A stretch of DNA of 64,000 nt, from NCBI RefSeq assembly GCF_000524195.1, contig NW_020170396.1:212698-276697 (forward strand), given 5' to 3'. The notes below the pieces were generated by a model. It made no database searches, was not told the DNA's origin, and was given only the letters and a program-made list of their open reading frames with translations. Both the position numbers and the translations under genes were made by a program. Of this stretch, positions 26,163 through 38,410 are shown piece by piece (the stretch's first letter is position 1; each line of letters begins with the position of its first letter). The DNA comes from Echinococcus granulosus (Eukaryota > Platyhelminthes > Cestoda > Cyclophyllidea > Taeniidae).

Positions 26163-27537
26163 TTTCAACTTATTTGTCAAATGGAACATTTGGGCGATTA
26201 ACTTGCATTTATTTTCGGTGTTTGAGGGTAGACTTGAAAGTTCTGGCCACTCTAGAGTGGTCATGATGGCTGTTCCATAGTTACGGTTAGTTTATTTAAC
26301 AAGATCATAATAGTTATTGCAGAGGGTAGAAACCAACTTTTAAATTCTGTCATGTGAGCTCGTGATTTTGACCTCATGGTCTGATATCGGCAATTGTCTG
26401 GAGCGCAGCCACATCCTTCCGATTGGCTAGATTAGTGTCCAGAATCGCCTCAAAAGTGCTTGGGCACCCTACTGACATGCACTTTAATGCAGAAAAGGCT
26501 ATCATAATCCCGGAACTTGAGGAAATACTCATGTCCCAAATTTAGCTTTCATGAAACACTTTATTCAATATCCTTTTGAAAACGTTGTCTTGTGAGACTT
26601 CTCGTAGCTGAACGTCGGGAGGATTCTATGACCGTCATAACGGTATTTCCATTTTAGAACTATATATTTACTATTTACTATTACTTGATATCCATATGCG
26701 GTACGCGTGGTAAAGGAGATAAATTTGCGCTCCCTTTAAGCAGCCTCTATCCACACCACTCATCCTTTCTTTAATGCCAATTAAAAGAGCCATTTCATTT
26801 CCCTAAGAGGAGTGAATAGCGAGGAAATATTAAATAAATGACATATGATAACATTGAAAAAATGAGGAATTCCTGAGTAATGAAAAGTCAGCCAAGAAAA
26901 TGAAATGACCATGAAGTGAACTGGAGAAAAATTAGGAACCAATCCGTGTTCTCCCGTTTCCTAGGGGCAAATTTACTTTTCAGTAAGTGGAATCCGAAAA
27001 GGAAATATGCCTGACCTTTTATCAAAAAGCTTTAGTGCGACCTGTTCAGTACAAGATTGAGCCTTATCGTAATTAATAGGAAACACTGCTGCAGATGAAA
27101 GCCGAAACTTTCCATTGCTGTTACAAATTCATAACATCGAATTCTTTTGGTCTTAGGTGATGACTGTACGGAGATTATTAAAGGAAGTCTATTGACAAGA
27201 TTAAAGAAATTTCACAGGCCGTGTAATATGCCGATGCTTGCTTGACCATAGTAAAATATGGCCGTTCAGCCCATTCATCCATTCGTCCACCCACCCATTC
27301 GTCCCCATTAGCTATTTTGCGTTCTACAATCGCGAAAATATTTTGGATTCTTGAGAGCATTAAGTACACTATTATGACAAAATAATTCTCATTACCACTT
27401 TGACAGTTCTCTAATTACACTTTATTGAGCATGTGGTTTTAAGATGTTCCATCTGTTTTGATAGTTTACCGGTTTTCCTAAAACATGTTCAGAAGAATTT
27501 ATTTACATTTTGTTTATCACTCTTTAACTGGGAAAAA

Positions 27538-27637
27538 NNNNNNNNNNNNNNNNNNNNNNNNNNNNNNNNNNNNNNNNNNNNNNNNNNNNNNNNNNNNNNN
27601 NNNNNNNNNNNNNNNNNNNNNNNNNNNNNNNNNNNNN
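27538..27637. other. Assembly gap (100 N)
   Basis: Exactly 100 N, the conventional length for a gap of unknown size. Any frame drawn across it is an artefact. The true distance between the flanks is not known. Confidence 0.98.
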
Positions 27638-28839
27638 ATTGTACAATGCACGATTATACTTTCAGTACGTTGAAGATTGGTACGCATTTTTGAAAACCAT
27701 CATTTGCGTTTGGATGCAACTTGTCCTCATGATATGCCGGGTGCTTCTTCGATGGATGATGAAATGGTTATATCGAACGATCTTTAGTTCAAACTGTTCA
27801 GAAATTCCTTACATCTGCGTCGAATAATGGGGCATTTTAAAGTACTCCTACAGGGTTATTGAGGTGAACAGCAAAGATTGTATAAGCAAGTGGCAGAGTG
27901 CAATCCCCTATAGCAGCATGATCTTCATACTCTATCCATGTTCCTATTCAGTGATCTTCATTTTTCAGTGGTAGTTTAGAATTAAAGACCTAGCATTCAG
28001 TAATCCCTCCGTTAATATTTACGTGAAATACTGCAAAATTGTGCCTAAATATTACCGGTAAAAGCCAGTTTCATGCCGCTAGAACAGTTTATAGCGCCAG
28101 ATTAAAGGATAAGATCCTGCACACGTGGCCATCATTAGCCACGGCAGTCTAAGAAAGCACATGACTAAAACAGTTTGACAATTTTCGCACTCAAGGTTGT
28201 CAAGTGCTAGGGAAGAAGACGTCAACATTTTCAAAGTACTCGAATTAATTAGTAGAATGTTAGATACTTACTAAAATAGATGCTAACCGAGAGCAAAGTA
28301 GGGTGACTTTTCTTTAAAAATGAAATTAAGTTCTATTTTTTTCATATGCACGTATTTTACCAAAAAACTCAATCATTTACTTACTCTACTACTAAATTGT
28401 GCTTAACTTATGTAGTTCACAGATCAAAGTATTTTTTTTGGAAGAATTTCCTACTTCAGCGGTTCCTTCATTTGAAGGAGAGATGTTGACATTTTTGCCC
28501 CACATAGCTACGATCAAATGACGAGAAAATGATAACAATGCCTATGTAAATGCTAACGGTAACCATGCTAATGTGGGCAGCTTTTAAGGGTTGTAAAGTA
28601 CGAATTAACGGATTTTTGCAAAACTAATTTACTAGATATACCTTTCAGCTATACTAATAAACATTAGTGAATATTCTTTTTCAGCATGCTTTTCTTATTT
28701 ATCTTAGTGAGTCACCTCAAATGGTTCCAACTGGTGGAACCAGAAACCTCCCAGTGATATTTTGCTAATTGACTAATAGTCTTAGTTACTGTAATACGTT
28801 AATTTTCGCCTCTGTTTCTAGGTGATAAACCTTAACAGA

Positions 28840-29320
28840 TGGAAGAATAGGTGGTGATCCTCAGCAGAAGGTCCAAAGTGGCATCCATCCTCTCAGCTAC
28901 TCCAGACTCGTGATCTACAGGAAAGATGTTAACAAGTGAAGAGACACTAGCCGTGAGTAATTCGAACAAGTTGGTTGCGGAATTGTCTACGACACCCATA
29001 TGAAGATGTCAAATAGGTGAACACGCGGCACCGTCTCGATCTCCCTACTAGATGGGTGGAATCTGATATAGGTATGGGTGGGCAACACTCAAGGAAGAAA
29101 TATAGGGGACAAGGAGGAATAGACGCGGAACTATGTCAAAATTTGCTTTTAGACTAAAGTTCCTACGACCGGTGATGACACGCTTGATAGCTAGCATATT
29201 CTTTCGTCCGCAACACAGTCCCCATGAAAGCCAAAAAGCCAGATTTAGTGGAGTTGCTAACAGGGGTCAGTGACGTTGCGACTAAGTAGCTTCTCAGTTG
29301 CACGGAAATTCGATGGCCGG
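28840..29320. repeat. Diverged dispersed repeat, copy B
   Basis: Partner of the copy at 8855-9400, in the same orientation. Shared blocks occur in order: the GACACTRGCCGTGA block, the GTCTAC...ATGAAGAT block, an AACACAGTCCCCATG-like block, and GTCAGTGACGTTGC followed by CTTCTCAGT. No open frame of note. Confidence 0.6.
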
Positions 29321-30680
29321 GGTGGGTGGTTGACGAAGGGCAGCGCCGGAGTTGATGCTTAACAGAGAAGAGGGGATATGTAATACGTTTATAGTTTGTC
29401 TAATCTCAGTTTTTGTAACGGGTCACTTTGGGGCTCTGCCGCTGTACATCCTCCAAACGGCCTGGTCTCTGGGCCAGGCTAGTAGAGCCAATCTCCAGTA
29501 TTATAACTTCTTTTATCTTCAAGAAAGTATCGGAGCACTACAATTCATCCAATTGCTTCAACTTATTCGCAAATTCCTCAAACACGTAGTTTGTAAATGC
29601 AATCAAGTTCGAAATTATTTGCCATTTGCATCCTTTTGGAAACCGCACTTCACAAACCAAATGCAATTTTTTTAGATATTTTGCAGTCAGAAATAAACCA
29701 ATCACAAAGCTTGATCGGACAACTAATATACTAAACAAAATTCCATGGAACCCAAACCTTCGGTTGGTTTATGGCCAATCAAGCCACCTCTACACTAAAA
29801 TTCAAACTTGATAACCGAGGATCCTTGATAATATTAACTTTGAGCCACTTTAATCACCATCGACAAGGTTAAGGCCTAGGATCTGAAGGCTAGCATCTCA
29901 GGTTTTCCTAAACGTGGTACACCCGACTTTTGGTGTTTTATCACAAGAATCCAATATTTCAAATTAGTTCAGAGCAGTATGTCCCGTTATACTATACTGT
30001 ACTCAATCCAAATTATTCTTAAAAAGTTGGAGAATTAAGTTCCTCAGCTTTGGAGCTTACCTAAACACGCCTCGTAAAGTATACAAGCTCCAATTAAAAC
30101 AGCCAGGTTTAGTCGACAATTTTATGGTATAAAGGACAAGAATAACATAATAAAATAATAAAGGTCAGGACAAATGGTATCATATCTACTGATTAACGTA
30201 CATCTAGACTTCATAAGGTGTGCAAATAAACAAGGGCAAGGGAACCATCACTTAAACCACACAAACTCTAAGTCTCATGACAACTTATTGCACCATATAT
30301 GTTTTAATAAAAATGCAAATAACTTTGAATTAAGTCAAACATCAAATCAAAGCAATCAATCTCAGGCACTTGTATGAGTGAAATAACAATGAGCGATTGG
30401 TCAAACCACGTATTCCCACCACTATCTACTAGGTGGGTTAAATCATTTTTCACTTCTCACATAAAAGGTGAAACATTACGAAAATTTTGTAAAGAACTCT
30501 CACACGTAGGTCATTTCCCAAACACGTTTCATTTCACATATACACAAGCATTATTGTAAGAGGAAACCATGGGCTTGCACAGAAAATCCCATTAACTACG
30601 AGTTGGCAATCCACACGGACCATGAACGTGCACACGTACACACACACACACAGTAATCGAGCATCACACGAGCTAACAAC

Positions 30681-31373
30681 ATGCTCGGTGAAGCACAAGT
30701 CTACTCAGGATCTTCCATATTCACCAATCCATTTTTCACCTTTGGTCATTCTCGAATAGAAAGCGGTTTTGACTATGGATTTGCACAAGCCGAGGTGAAC
30801 GACAAGACTTGCTATTACCTGGTCTATCGTGCTCTTATCGAGGCTATGGATCGTCCTGCATCGCGATGTTTCGTGGAGATGGACGCGAGATCTGTGCGAC
30901 TGGTGGAAAAACGATGGCCACACGAAGAAGTACACATCTTCACCAAAGATATAGTGAGTTACTACATGTTTGATCATGGATCCAAATTTGTTGCGTTGTG
31001 CATTGATGCAAAACGAAAGGAGAAGAGTGGCTACTGGTTCATCAATTTTGACACAGAAAAACAACTGACAACCTTCTGTGATTGTTTGCACCGTCTATTC
31101 GCCATGACGACGGAAAGGAGTGTGGATGATAGGAGCAGCACCATCAGGAGACGTGGAAGCTATCGAGATGGCAGTGATGCGGAAACAATACAAATTGTGA
31201 AATGTTGGTGCTGCGGTTCAAGGGTGATTTTACCGAAATGGGTAACGCTAACAGAAAGTAGAGACAGTGGATTTGATGAGAGCCAATACACTGGAAGCAG
31301 CCCTAGAAAGATGATACCAACGAATCAGCTACGCAGTTACTATCCCACAAAACGGAAATTTAGATATGCTTAA
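30681..31373 (+). CDS. Single-exon protein with possible PTB/PH-like domain
   Basis: A 230-residue open frame with a clean ATG. Residues about 45-145 alternate hydrophobic strands (CFVEMDARSVRLVEK, VHIFTKDIVSYYMFD, KFVALCIDAKR, YWFINFDTEKQ) and end in an amphipathic helix (LTTFCDCLHRLFAM). This strand-then-C-terminal-helix layout is typical of PTB/PID and PH-like domains, which bind phosphotyrosine/NPxY peptides or lipids. The rest is basic and Ser-rich (SSTIRRRGSYRDGSDAE), contains CWCCG and ends in a basic tail. An AATAAA at 31373-31378 overlaps the stop codon, which supports a real 3' end. The family was not identified by name; the fold is an inference. An upstream non-coding exon is possible. 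Confidence 0.65.
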   Translation: MLGEAQVYSGSSIFTNPFFTFGHSRIESGFDYGFAQAEVNDKTCYYLVYRALIEAMDRPASRCFVEMDARSVRLVEKRWPHEEVHIFTKDIVSYYMFDHGSKFVALCIDAKRKEKSGYWFINFDTEKQLTTFCDCLHRLFAMTTERSVDDRSSTIRRRGSYRDGSDAETIQIVKCWCCGSRVILPKWVTLTESRDSGFDESQYTGSSPRKMIPTNQLRSYYPTKRKFRYA

Positions 31374-31378
31374 ATAAA
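31373..31378 (+). terminator. Poly(A) signal AATAAA overlapping the stop codon
   Basis: The canonical hexamer starts at the last base of the TAA stop of the PTB-like gene, so the 3' UTR would be only some 15-30 nt. Confidence 0.6.
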
Positions 31379-32639
31379 GTATCAGTGTCTTACTTACTTC
31401 TCAGTGCATTTTGAGGATGGAAGGGGTAACTGGACAAAGAAAGATCAGCTGTGAGTACCTCAATGAGGAAAAATTACATGCTTTTCAAATACTGTACATT
31501 TCAGTTTCATAGCAAAATTGGTGGATTTTGTTCAAATTTCTACTAGAAATAATTAAGTGTTTTGGATACAAGAAGGAGGTCTCACGCCAAAAATAGGATT
31601 TATGTACAAGTTCAATCAAATAATAGCTTCTGTGAATTTTAAACGTAGAAGTATTAAAATGCAAAATCCACTATACGAATCAAAAATATTACTGTAAAAG
31701 TGCCAAACTAATGAGTCCTTGTAGTTTATACCAGAAATATTGGAAAATCAAAATTGAAGAAGCCAGGTTTTAATACCAAAATGTGATAAAAATATTTTTT
31801 TTGTTAAAATAACAACCATTATAATAAACACTCCTTTGATACGAGAAAAGTTTGAGAATTGAATTTGGATTACCTCTAGGAACCAAGAAATCTCCATTTC
31901 TCAAAACTCCTTTCCATTTTGCGCGTGATCCAGTGACTGTCTATTATTGATGTCAGAAGAGGTCACGGGGAGGCGTACAAAGGATGAAGTGGGGCAGCAT
32001 CTCCTACTCCATTCCGTTCCATCCTACAGTGCAAATCTTTTCACGAGTCAGGTGTACTACGACCTGAGAGGTCATTGAGTTGCCTTGTAAGGAGGAGACT
32101 AGCTGCTGACTAATTTGCTAATCTTCGATGCAACGATTTGTACTGAACAGGTGAATCTCAGCCGTGATTTTTTGTTTGGCTATCGACAAGGAATTTGTTG
32201 TGAACAACCCTCTCTACGATTCACTACCCCTTCGCACAAGTCAGGCATATTTGTTTTGGAGCTAAATTGGTGGATGGTGGTGTAAGGTAGTGGATGGATC
32301 ATTGAGGGATATCCACAGCTGCTTTTCTTTATACAAAGGTGCAAAACGTACAAGAGCCATTATTAATAAATTAGTCAGCCATCAAGCAAACCTACCTTCA
32401 ACGGCTCGACTTGAAACGTATGCAAGGGAACGACAGATTGATAGCCTTTCAAATCTATGGTCATTTGTTAATGTGATATGGAGGACTTATCCGCTTGGAA
32501 GCTCCCATTACGACTTTTCTACGAAGTACAAACAACCTGTTTCATCACTCGCAGTAAACAGTGCTGCCAATTCTTCTTGATACATTAATCTTCAACTGTT
32601 CAACTTAGCTATGATATGTACTTCCTCTTTGTTTCGAAG

Positions 32640-32880
32640 ACCAGGTAGACCTCCCCGAAGCGGTGCAGCAGCACCTAGGGATCCATTACTGAAATCGCAT
32701 TGATTCTTCCTTTTTCGAATAGCGCGTTCGGCTAATGGAACTTCACCAAGTGATGTGTCCATTTTAAGGGAACCCAGTAGAACTTTGGGTCCGAGCTAAA
32801 CGCAACCGTAAAGCAGTTTCAAACAACACTTTATGATATGAAGGTTTGAAATAGAAAAGTGGCACATACCAGGTCAAAGA
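32640..32880 (-). repeat. Decayed repeat with residual coding similarity, copy A
   Basis: It aligns with 42860-43095 in the same orientation over about 230 bp (blocks CCAATGGACCTTCATCAGGTG against CTAATGGAACTTCACCAAGTG, and CAAACAACACNNATGATATG). On the minus strand both encode a similar peptide; here KMDTSLGEVPLAERAIRK is followed by LGAAAPLRGG. Stops break the frame outside this block. A purine-rich tail follows at 32886-32955. Confidence 0.6.
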
Positions 32881-32885
32881 GGGAA

Positions 32886-32955
32886 TAAGTCAAGAAGAAC
32901 GATGCCGAACAAGAACAATAGAAGAAGAACGGAGAACGAAAGAAGAACAAGAACG
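32886..32955 (+). repeat. Imperfect (AAGAAC/GAACGA) purine-rich tract
   Basis: About 70 bp built from AAGAAC, GAACGA and AGAAG units on the plus strand. It directly abuts the repeat copy at 32640-32880 and could be that element's simple-sequence tail. Confidence 0.65.
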
Positions 32956-35025
32956 ATACCAACGATAATACTTTTTACACTGAAACTTACATGCCGTGAT
33001 TTCAAACGCATAGCCCAAGAAATCGCATATTTCAAAATTGATGAATTTGTACTGAAACTTGACATACTAGTTACTTTTGGCAGCTGTAGCATAATGACAA
33101 GCTTTCGACACTTTCAAGGGAATGATATAGGGATGTAAGTAAGCAGAACAATCTGACAGTAACTCAAGTAAAAAAACTGTTTTATATTTTCAAACATTGA
33201 CAACTCAATCTAAACCATAGGCTCTTTATAAATTCACACCTTCAGAATGACCTCTGTCGCTGTAAACCTCTTTATGTCGAAGCAAAGCACTATTCAATCT
33301 GACTAGGATCAAAAACATGGCCATTATTAAACTTTGTGCACCCTAGTTAGGATTGCCATTGGTAATAAAGACATGCGCATTTCAGAAAATTCATCAACTC
33401 TTGGGATCCCACACCTTAACTCCAGCACAACAATATTTAATACCAAATGGTCACCAAAAAATCACACAACAAAACACAATCACAGGCAATTCGTTTCTTG
33501 ATCTAATTTTCATGTTTTCACATGTGGGGTTCGCAGTTGTGAGGCAAAAGGAGCTCACAATGAGATTAAGAAAGTAAGCCAGCCAAAAAAGCCCCAACAA
33601 TCCACTCTATTTTTACACAATGTTACATAAAGTACACAGAGGTGGTTAAAGTTGCGTTCGATGACAGTGCTCGATCAGATAGGGGGCATCAAGTTCACCA
33701 TCATGTTCGGCCCTCCATGGAACTCGCAAGAAGAGCGTTTGGCTGGAAGGTAAACGATAACACATAAAAGCTAAAATATGTCTACATATCACTTTTAAAA
33801 AGGTGATTTCCTCTACCCAATCCAAAAGGTCAACGAGAATGGTCATCTAAGTATGAGGTGCCGCATTCGCTGAAACGGCACGAGGGCTATCGTATGGGGG
33901 TAGTCAAGCCAGAGACAAGAACAGACTTTACCGTGGCGACACCGAATGCGGCAGTGGAACGTGGGCAAAGCTACAGATAACTGTTACACGTAATGCGAAC
34001 CAATTCCTAAAGCGTTACTCAAGATGGCAGATAACAGTGGCAGCGTGAACATGCACCAGCGTTATGTAGTGAAATTTTCTGTGTACGAAGAGATAAAACC
34101 CGTAGATGTCTACAGAAGTCCACAAGCACAGTGCAATGACAGGGTGATCAGCTGCTCTACAGTAGAATCGTGAATAGCACATTGTAAACCCTCCAAAGAC
34201 GTTGACCATACATCAGTAAATGACGATCTCGGCCGCAGTGGTGCCCGACCCATAGCTTCGGCTTCGACAAATCTTTCTGGATTAAATGTTACCAAGTATT
34301 GCGTAAGCGCTGGGACAAGCGCACAAATGTAAGACTGGTATTATCGGTTTGGGTTTAACTTCCCTTGTATATATATGATTATAACTTTTAAAGATATCAT
34401 TACTTCCTGCCAACTTTGCAATGGAAACAAGGGCAGATAGCTTGGAAAGTCAAAAACGGAATTTTGACTAAGTAACGAAAAATTTAACTTCTCGCTAATA
34501 TGATTGTTCATTATTACAAATGAGTAAGCCAAGCTAAGCCGAAAACTGGCTGTGGAGTGGAAGGTATCGGGTGAAGGACAAAAGCATTTCAAAGATTCTC
34601 ATTCATATTGTTTTTACCTCCGAATAATTTGCGAAAAACTGTTCCGTGAAGCTAGAATGTGTGCCTAAATCGACCTAGCATTCAACCTTTTACTCTCCAC
34701 GATTACCGACAGACTACATTGGATATCTCACATTTGATACCCCAGACATAAGGGATTCCTTCGCATGAGCTACTTGGTAGAAAGAATATAGTAGCGTGAG
34801 AAAGTGGGAATATTTTATGGAAGCAATCATTACGCCTACCTGAAAGGTAATTCAACACCAGGGGGTGCTGCGTAAACAGATTCGCAGGTTTGTTCGTTAA
34901 AGTAGTAGAGAAATCCAGTACCACGACTTCGACGCATGCTCCATGGACCTTTGGTGTAAATATAATACTAATTTGAGACAGTCGACTTCTAACTCGAGGC
35001 TTCATCACATTGAGTCAACTTCCAT

Positions 35026-35031
35026 TTTATT
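35026..35031 (-). terminator. Poly(A) signal overlapping the CMTR1 stop
   Basis: AATAAA on the minus strand shares two bases with the TAA stop (35030-35032). The same arrangement is seen for GTF2H3 and the PTB-like gene, and it supports the predicted CMTR1 end. Confidence 0.6.
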
Positions 35032-38000
35032 AAAAGCAAAGATAGACAAAAGAGCCTATGGTGATTCTATGCAGAACTGACGGAGGATGAAACAGGAAGT
35101 AGCTAGAAACATTCACAAAGATACGACCAAAAGGCTTGACTGGCGACAGTTCGTCGATGGTTTGGCAGGCTCCATGCTCTGGAAAACAGTATTTTAATCA
35201 CAAACTCTGCTAAATCACTAGTTTGGCCGGAAGTAGAATTCGATTCTTCCATCCACCTCAAACTACGCATTAATAAGTAGCATTATTAACCTAAACCGTT
35301 TGAATTCAAGTGAACAAAGTAAAGAAGCTAGGTGTATAACTGGATAGATGCTTTCCACCTTGACATGAATTTAAAGGGTGAGAACCAAAATAGAGGGTAG
35401 GTGTCAACTAACAACGATGAAGCCTTTGATCAGACAAACTGACTGGCTTGATCTACTACACTTAACTGCCTACTCCTATTTGAAAGCCGCGAATAAAGTC
35501 AACAATGGTAAGTAGATAAAAAAACCAATGTAGCACCACAGAAGTAAATTGACTTCAGTAATAACTCTAGTGACCATTAAATCTTCCACCATGCAAGCAG
35601 TGAACATCCAGAGGATGGCACTACCTTGTTGCACAACTTACTGGCCAAATGCTTGACGAGGAGGAGGCCTTTTGGTGCACAGGTGCACCCGTCAGTGGTT
35701 GCGACAAACATGGGAACTTTATTCGGTGCGTCCTTGCAAGGAAGAAGCGTCAACCTGAGATAAAACAACGAAAAGACGGAGACATTATAAAGGCCATCAA
35801 TTTAATCATAGAAAAAGCCGGTTGAATAAAATAGCCTAAGGGAGGAGGGTATCTGCACTAAATTAGAGAACAATGAAGCCGTGAATCTCACCTAGAGTTG
35901 CGAGGGGAGAATCGCTCGAGATCGGGAAGAAAAAAATTATCACTTTGCAATTGGAATCGATATTTGCGAAGTTTGAAAGCTTTGATTTCAGTTTATAAGA
36001 AACATGTTTGCATTATTCTTTTGAACAGTGGAAAATTATGCAGAGTTCGTGGCAATTTTGAGAATCTCTGAGTATACGAAAGGAGAAAAATCCAGGTTTT
36101 TCAATCGCACTAGCTGCCGATAGAAGTAATTATGAGATTCTATCTTCTCCTTTCCTTTAAACCCGATAAAACTTTTTATAAATCAGGGAAGAGCCTCTAA
36201 CCTCTACTGAGAATCTCCCGCGTAAAAAAATAATAAATTTGTTCAACAGTAAAATACATCAACGGGAATCGGAACGAGCAAGGATTATTTCCCAAAAGAG
36301 CTTCAAGGTAGGGTCACGTTATGGATAAGTAGACCAATGGAACCAACCAACCAGCCAGTCCGAAGGTTAACTTTCAGTGATGAAAAACACAATGTGTACC
36401 CTTACTGTTGCATAAAAGCTTGCATTTGGGGTAGAAGTAAGAGAGGCGGCGAAATTATCTTCACAGAATCATTTACGAAATCCACGGTATTGCAGAGGTC
36501 ACGAATATGTCGCATTCTGAAAAAAAGAATTAGAAATGGAAGGGTAAGGTAACAAAAATTTTGTTGAGGATAGACACTGCGTAATCAGCATACCTTTCTC
36601 CGTAAGACAGAGACTGTATGTCAATGCCATAGATGAAAGCCGCGTCAAGCAACATTAGGGCATGTTTACGGAGTCTATCCTAAACAGCAAAAAGGCAAGA
36701 AAAGTTCAGAATTTGCTTATGAAATTATGTATTGTTCCTTACGGAGAAACATATGGGATAGAAAAACTATGCGTTTGCACATTGTGTAAGCAAGATTATA
36801 AATGAAAAATACAGGGGAATAGGTGTTGATGACGAGGGCCCAGACGAGACTCCCAGCGGGCAGACGGGGATGGATTTCCTCAGGCCATGAGATATCACTC
36901 CATTTTTTACCATCACAGCTGTACTTCAGATTTTCTTTGCCCTGCTGAGAAAAAAAAGACAGGATGAGGAGGAAAAACACAAAACTGACTCCGAAGAAAG
37001 GTCATGGAAATTGAAACTAACTGCAGAGCCTCCACCTAATGATATGACCATCACAGGCTGCTTGGGCAGATTACTGGAATTCAGAAGGAGTTCACTCAAA
37101 ACCACAGCGTAAAGGGAGTGAGGAGAGAAGGAAGAGCGAGAAAGGTCGTCTTTGGTGAGTAGAGTTATATTCGTTGGACGACACAGATTCCTAGGCAGGT
37201 TGTTTAGCATTGTGCCCTTGGATGATTCCTGTAAAAGCATGACCATAGACCTATTACAGAACAGACGATTACCAAGAGCCAAAATCCGAATGAGAAAGCT
37301 AAAAACAATTTTTCCTGCAATATCACAAGGCGTCCAGCTTGTCTAGTAAATTGACCAGCAAAAATTAAGATGAAAAAATGACATGCCTACGGACTCATTA
37401 CCAAAAGGGGCTAGAATGAATATGACAGCAAAAATACATACATTTTTAAACTTGGAATCAGGATAAATAATTAATTTAACTTGCATGTCAGCGACAGGAA
37501 ATCAAAGCATTGTAGCACGATTACAAAAGAAAGGATTTTTACAGCTACAATAAGTACCTCTAACTATATTTTGTGTAATATCTTGTTAATTTATTAGAAA
37601 AGCTCACACGTATGATGCTCTTCAGGATTGGAGGAATGTTACTGGACCACAGGGGCCACGAGCAGGGTCCCCGAGCAACTTCAGGTATCTAAAAATGAGG
37701 AGTAAACAAGATACCTACTTAAGCTGTGATTTAGTAGACTATCGCAAACAGTGCCATTTGATCATTTTTAAATTTATACTTGAACTGAAAATATTATCGA
37801 AGTCTAGACTATAAGCAGTGATTGTTCGCCTCTGAGTGTATCATGTGACTCCTTCGATAAGGCGGCTATTCTCCTTGCTTAAAGCAAGTTATTACTCTGG
37901 AGCGAATCATCGGCTCAGTTTGGATACCAAGATGATCGTACGGATGGGACAAATGCAAAGCCCTTCAGACATCGAGCTGGTGAAGGAACCTCAAAACCGG

Positions 38001-38410
38001 TTCACAAAAGAAGAAAAGGCTACAGAAAAACTGAATGCGATTGATGGATCAGCTTACTATGCTCTGATCTATGATAGCCTTTAGTAGTTTGCCTAGGCAA
38101 TTGTTGATAAGAAAGAAGACACTTATCTTCTGAAACTCTGAATGACTCTTCTTGAACTCAAACTGATTCACTGTGACCAATTTCATAGAGGCAGATCACA
38201 GTTCAGTCCCACTTGATTTTAATCATAAGGACATTCTAGAAAAAGGTATTTTCTTCAACAAACCGCCGTTACAATAAAAAAGACAGCACACCCACCTGCC
38301 ACTTTTTCAAACAGGCAACCCTGAGATCATCTCGAGAATCATCCTCCTTTGCCCCATTGTCGGCGAAGATGATCATCTTGGAGAGGTAAAGACACTGATG
38401 AGATGCAAGC
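35030..38410 (-). other. CMTR1: CMTR1 exons 10-17: C-terminal guanylyltransferase-like domain
   Basis: Eight short exons assemble to a region like the human C-terminus: [13 protein letters not shown] then ACLKKWQIPEVARG (human CLRLWGIPDQARV), [12 protein letters not shown] (KPTLLTSKTL), [13 protein letters not shown] and [14 protein letters not shown] (ELPRDTLLSVEIV), [20 protein letters not shown] (AIHILDVLVLNGTDVREQ) and [13 protein letters not shown] (FVPMGLYIVRTV). The last exon (35178-35030) is in frame but matches human only weakly, so the extreme C-terminus is less certain. Confidence 0.78.

Larger units (their letters stand above)
24481..30680. other. Intergenic region between Jagged and the PTB-like gene
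   Basis: No convincing exon was found. It contains a structured inverted-repeat cluster (26082-26162), an N gap (27538-27637), a repeat copy (28840-29320) and a short CA microsatellite near 30638-30652. Open frames are short, lack domain similarity and lack paired splice sites in a consistent frame. Confidence 0.5.
31400..35020. other. Intergenic region with a decayed repeat
   Basis: It lies between the PTB-like gene (plus) and the 3' end of CMTR1 (minus), which converge. A repeat copy at 32640-32880 and its purine-rich tail are described separately. No supported gene. Confidence 0.5.

Noticed and set aside
27433..27693. Open frames running through the N gap
   Set aside because: They consist largely of unknown residues and are artefacts of translating N.
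37229..37346. Extension of a CMTR1 exon upstream to a TTTACTAG acceptor
   Set aside because: The CTTTTACAG acceptor at 37229 is stronger and gives the start that aligns with human CMTR1; the upstream part has no similarity.
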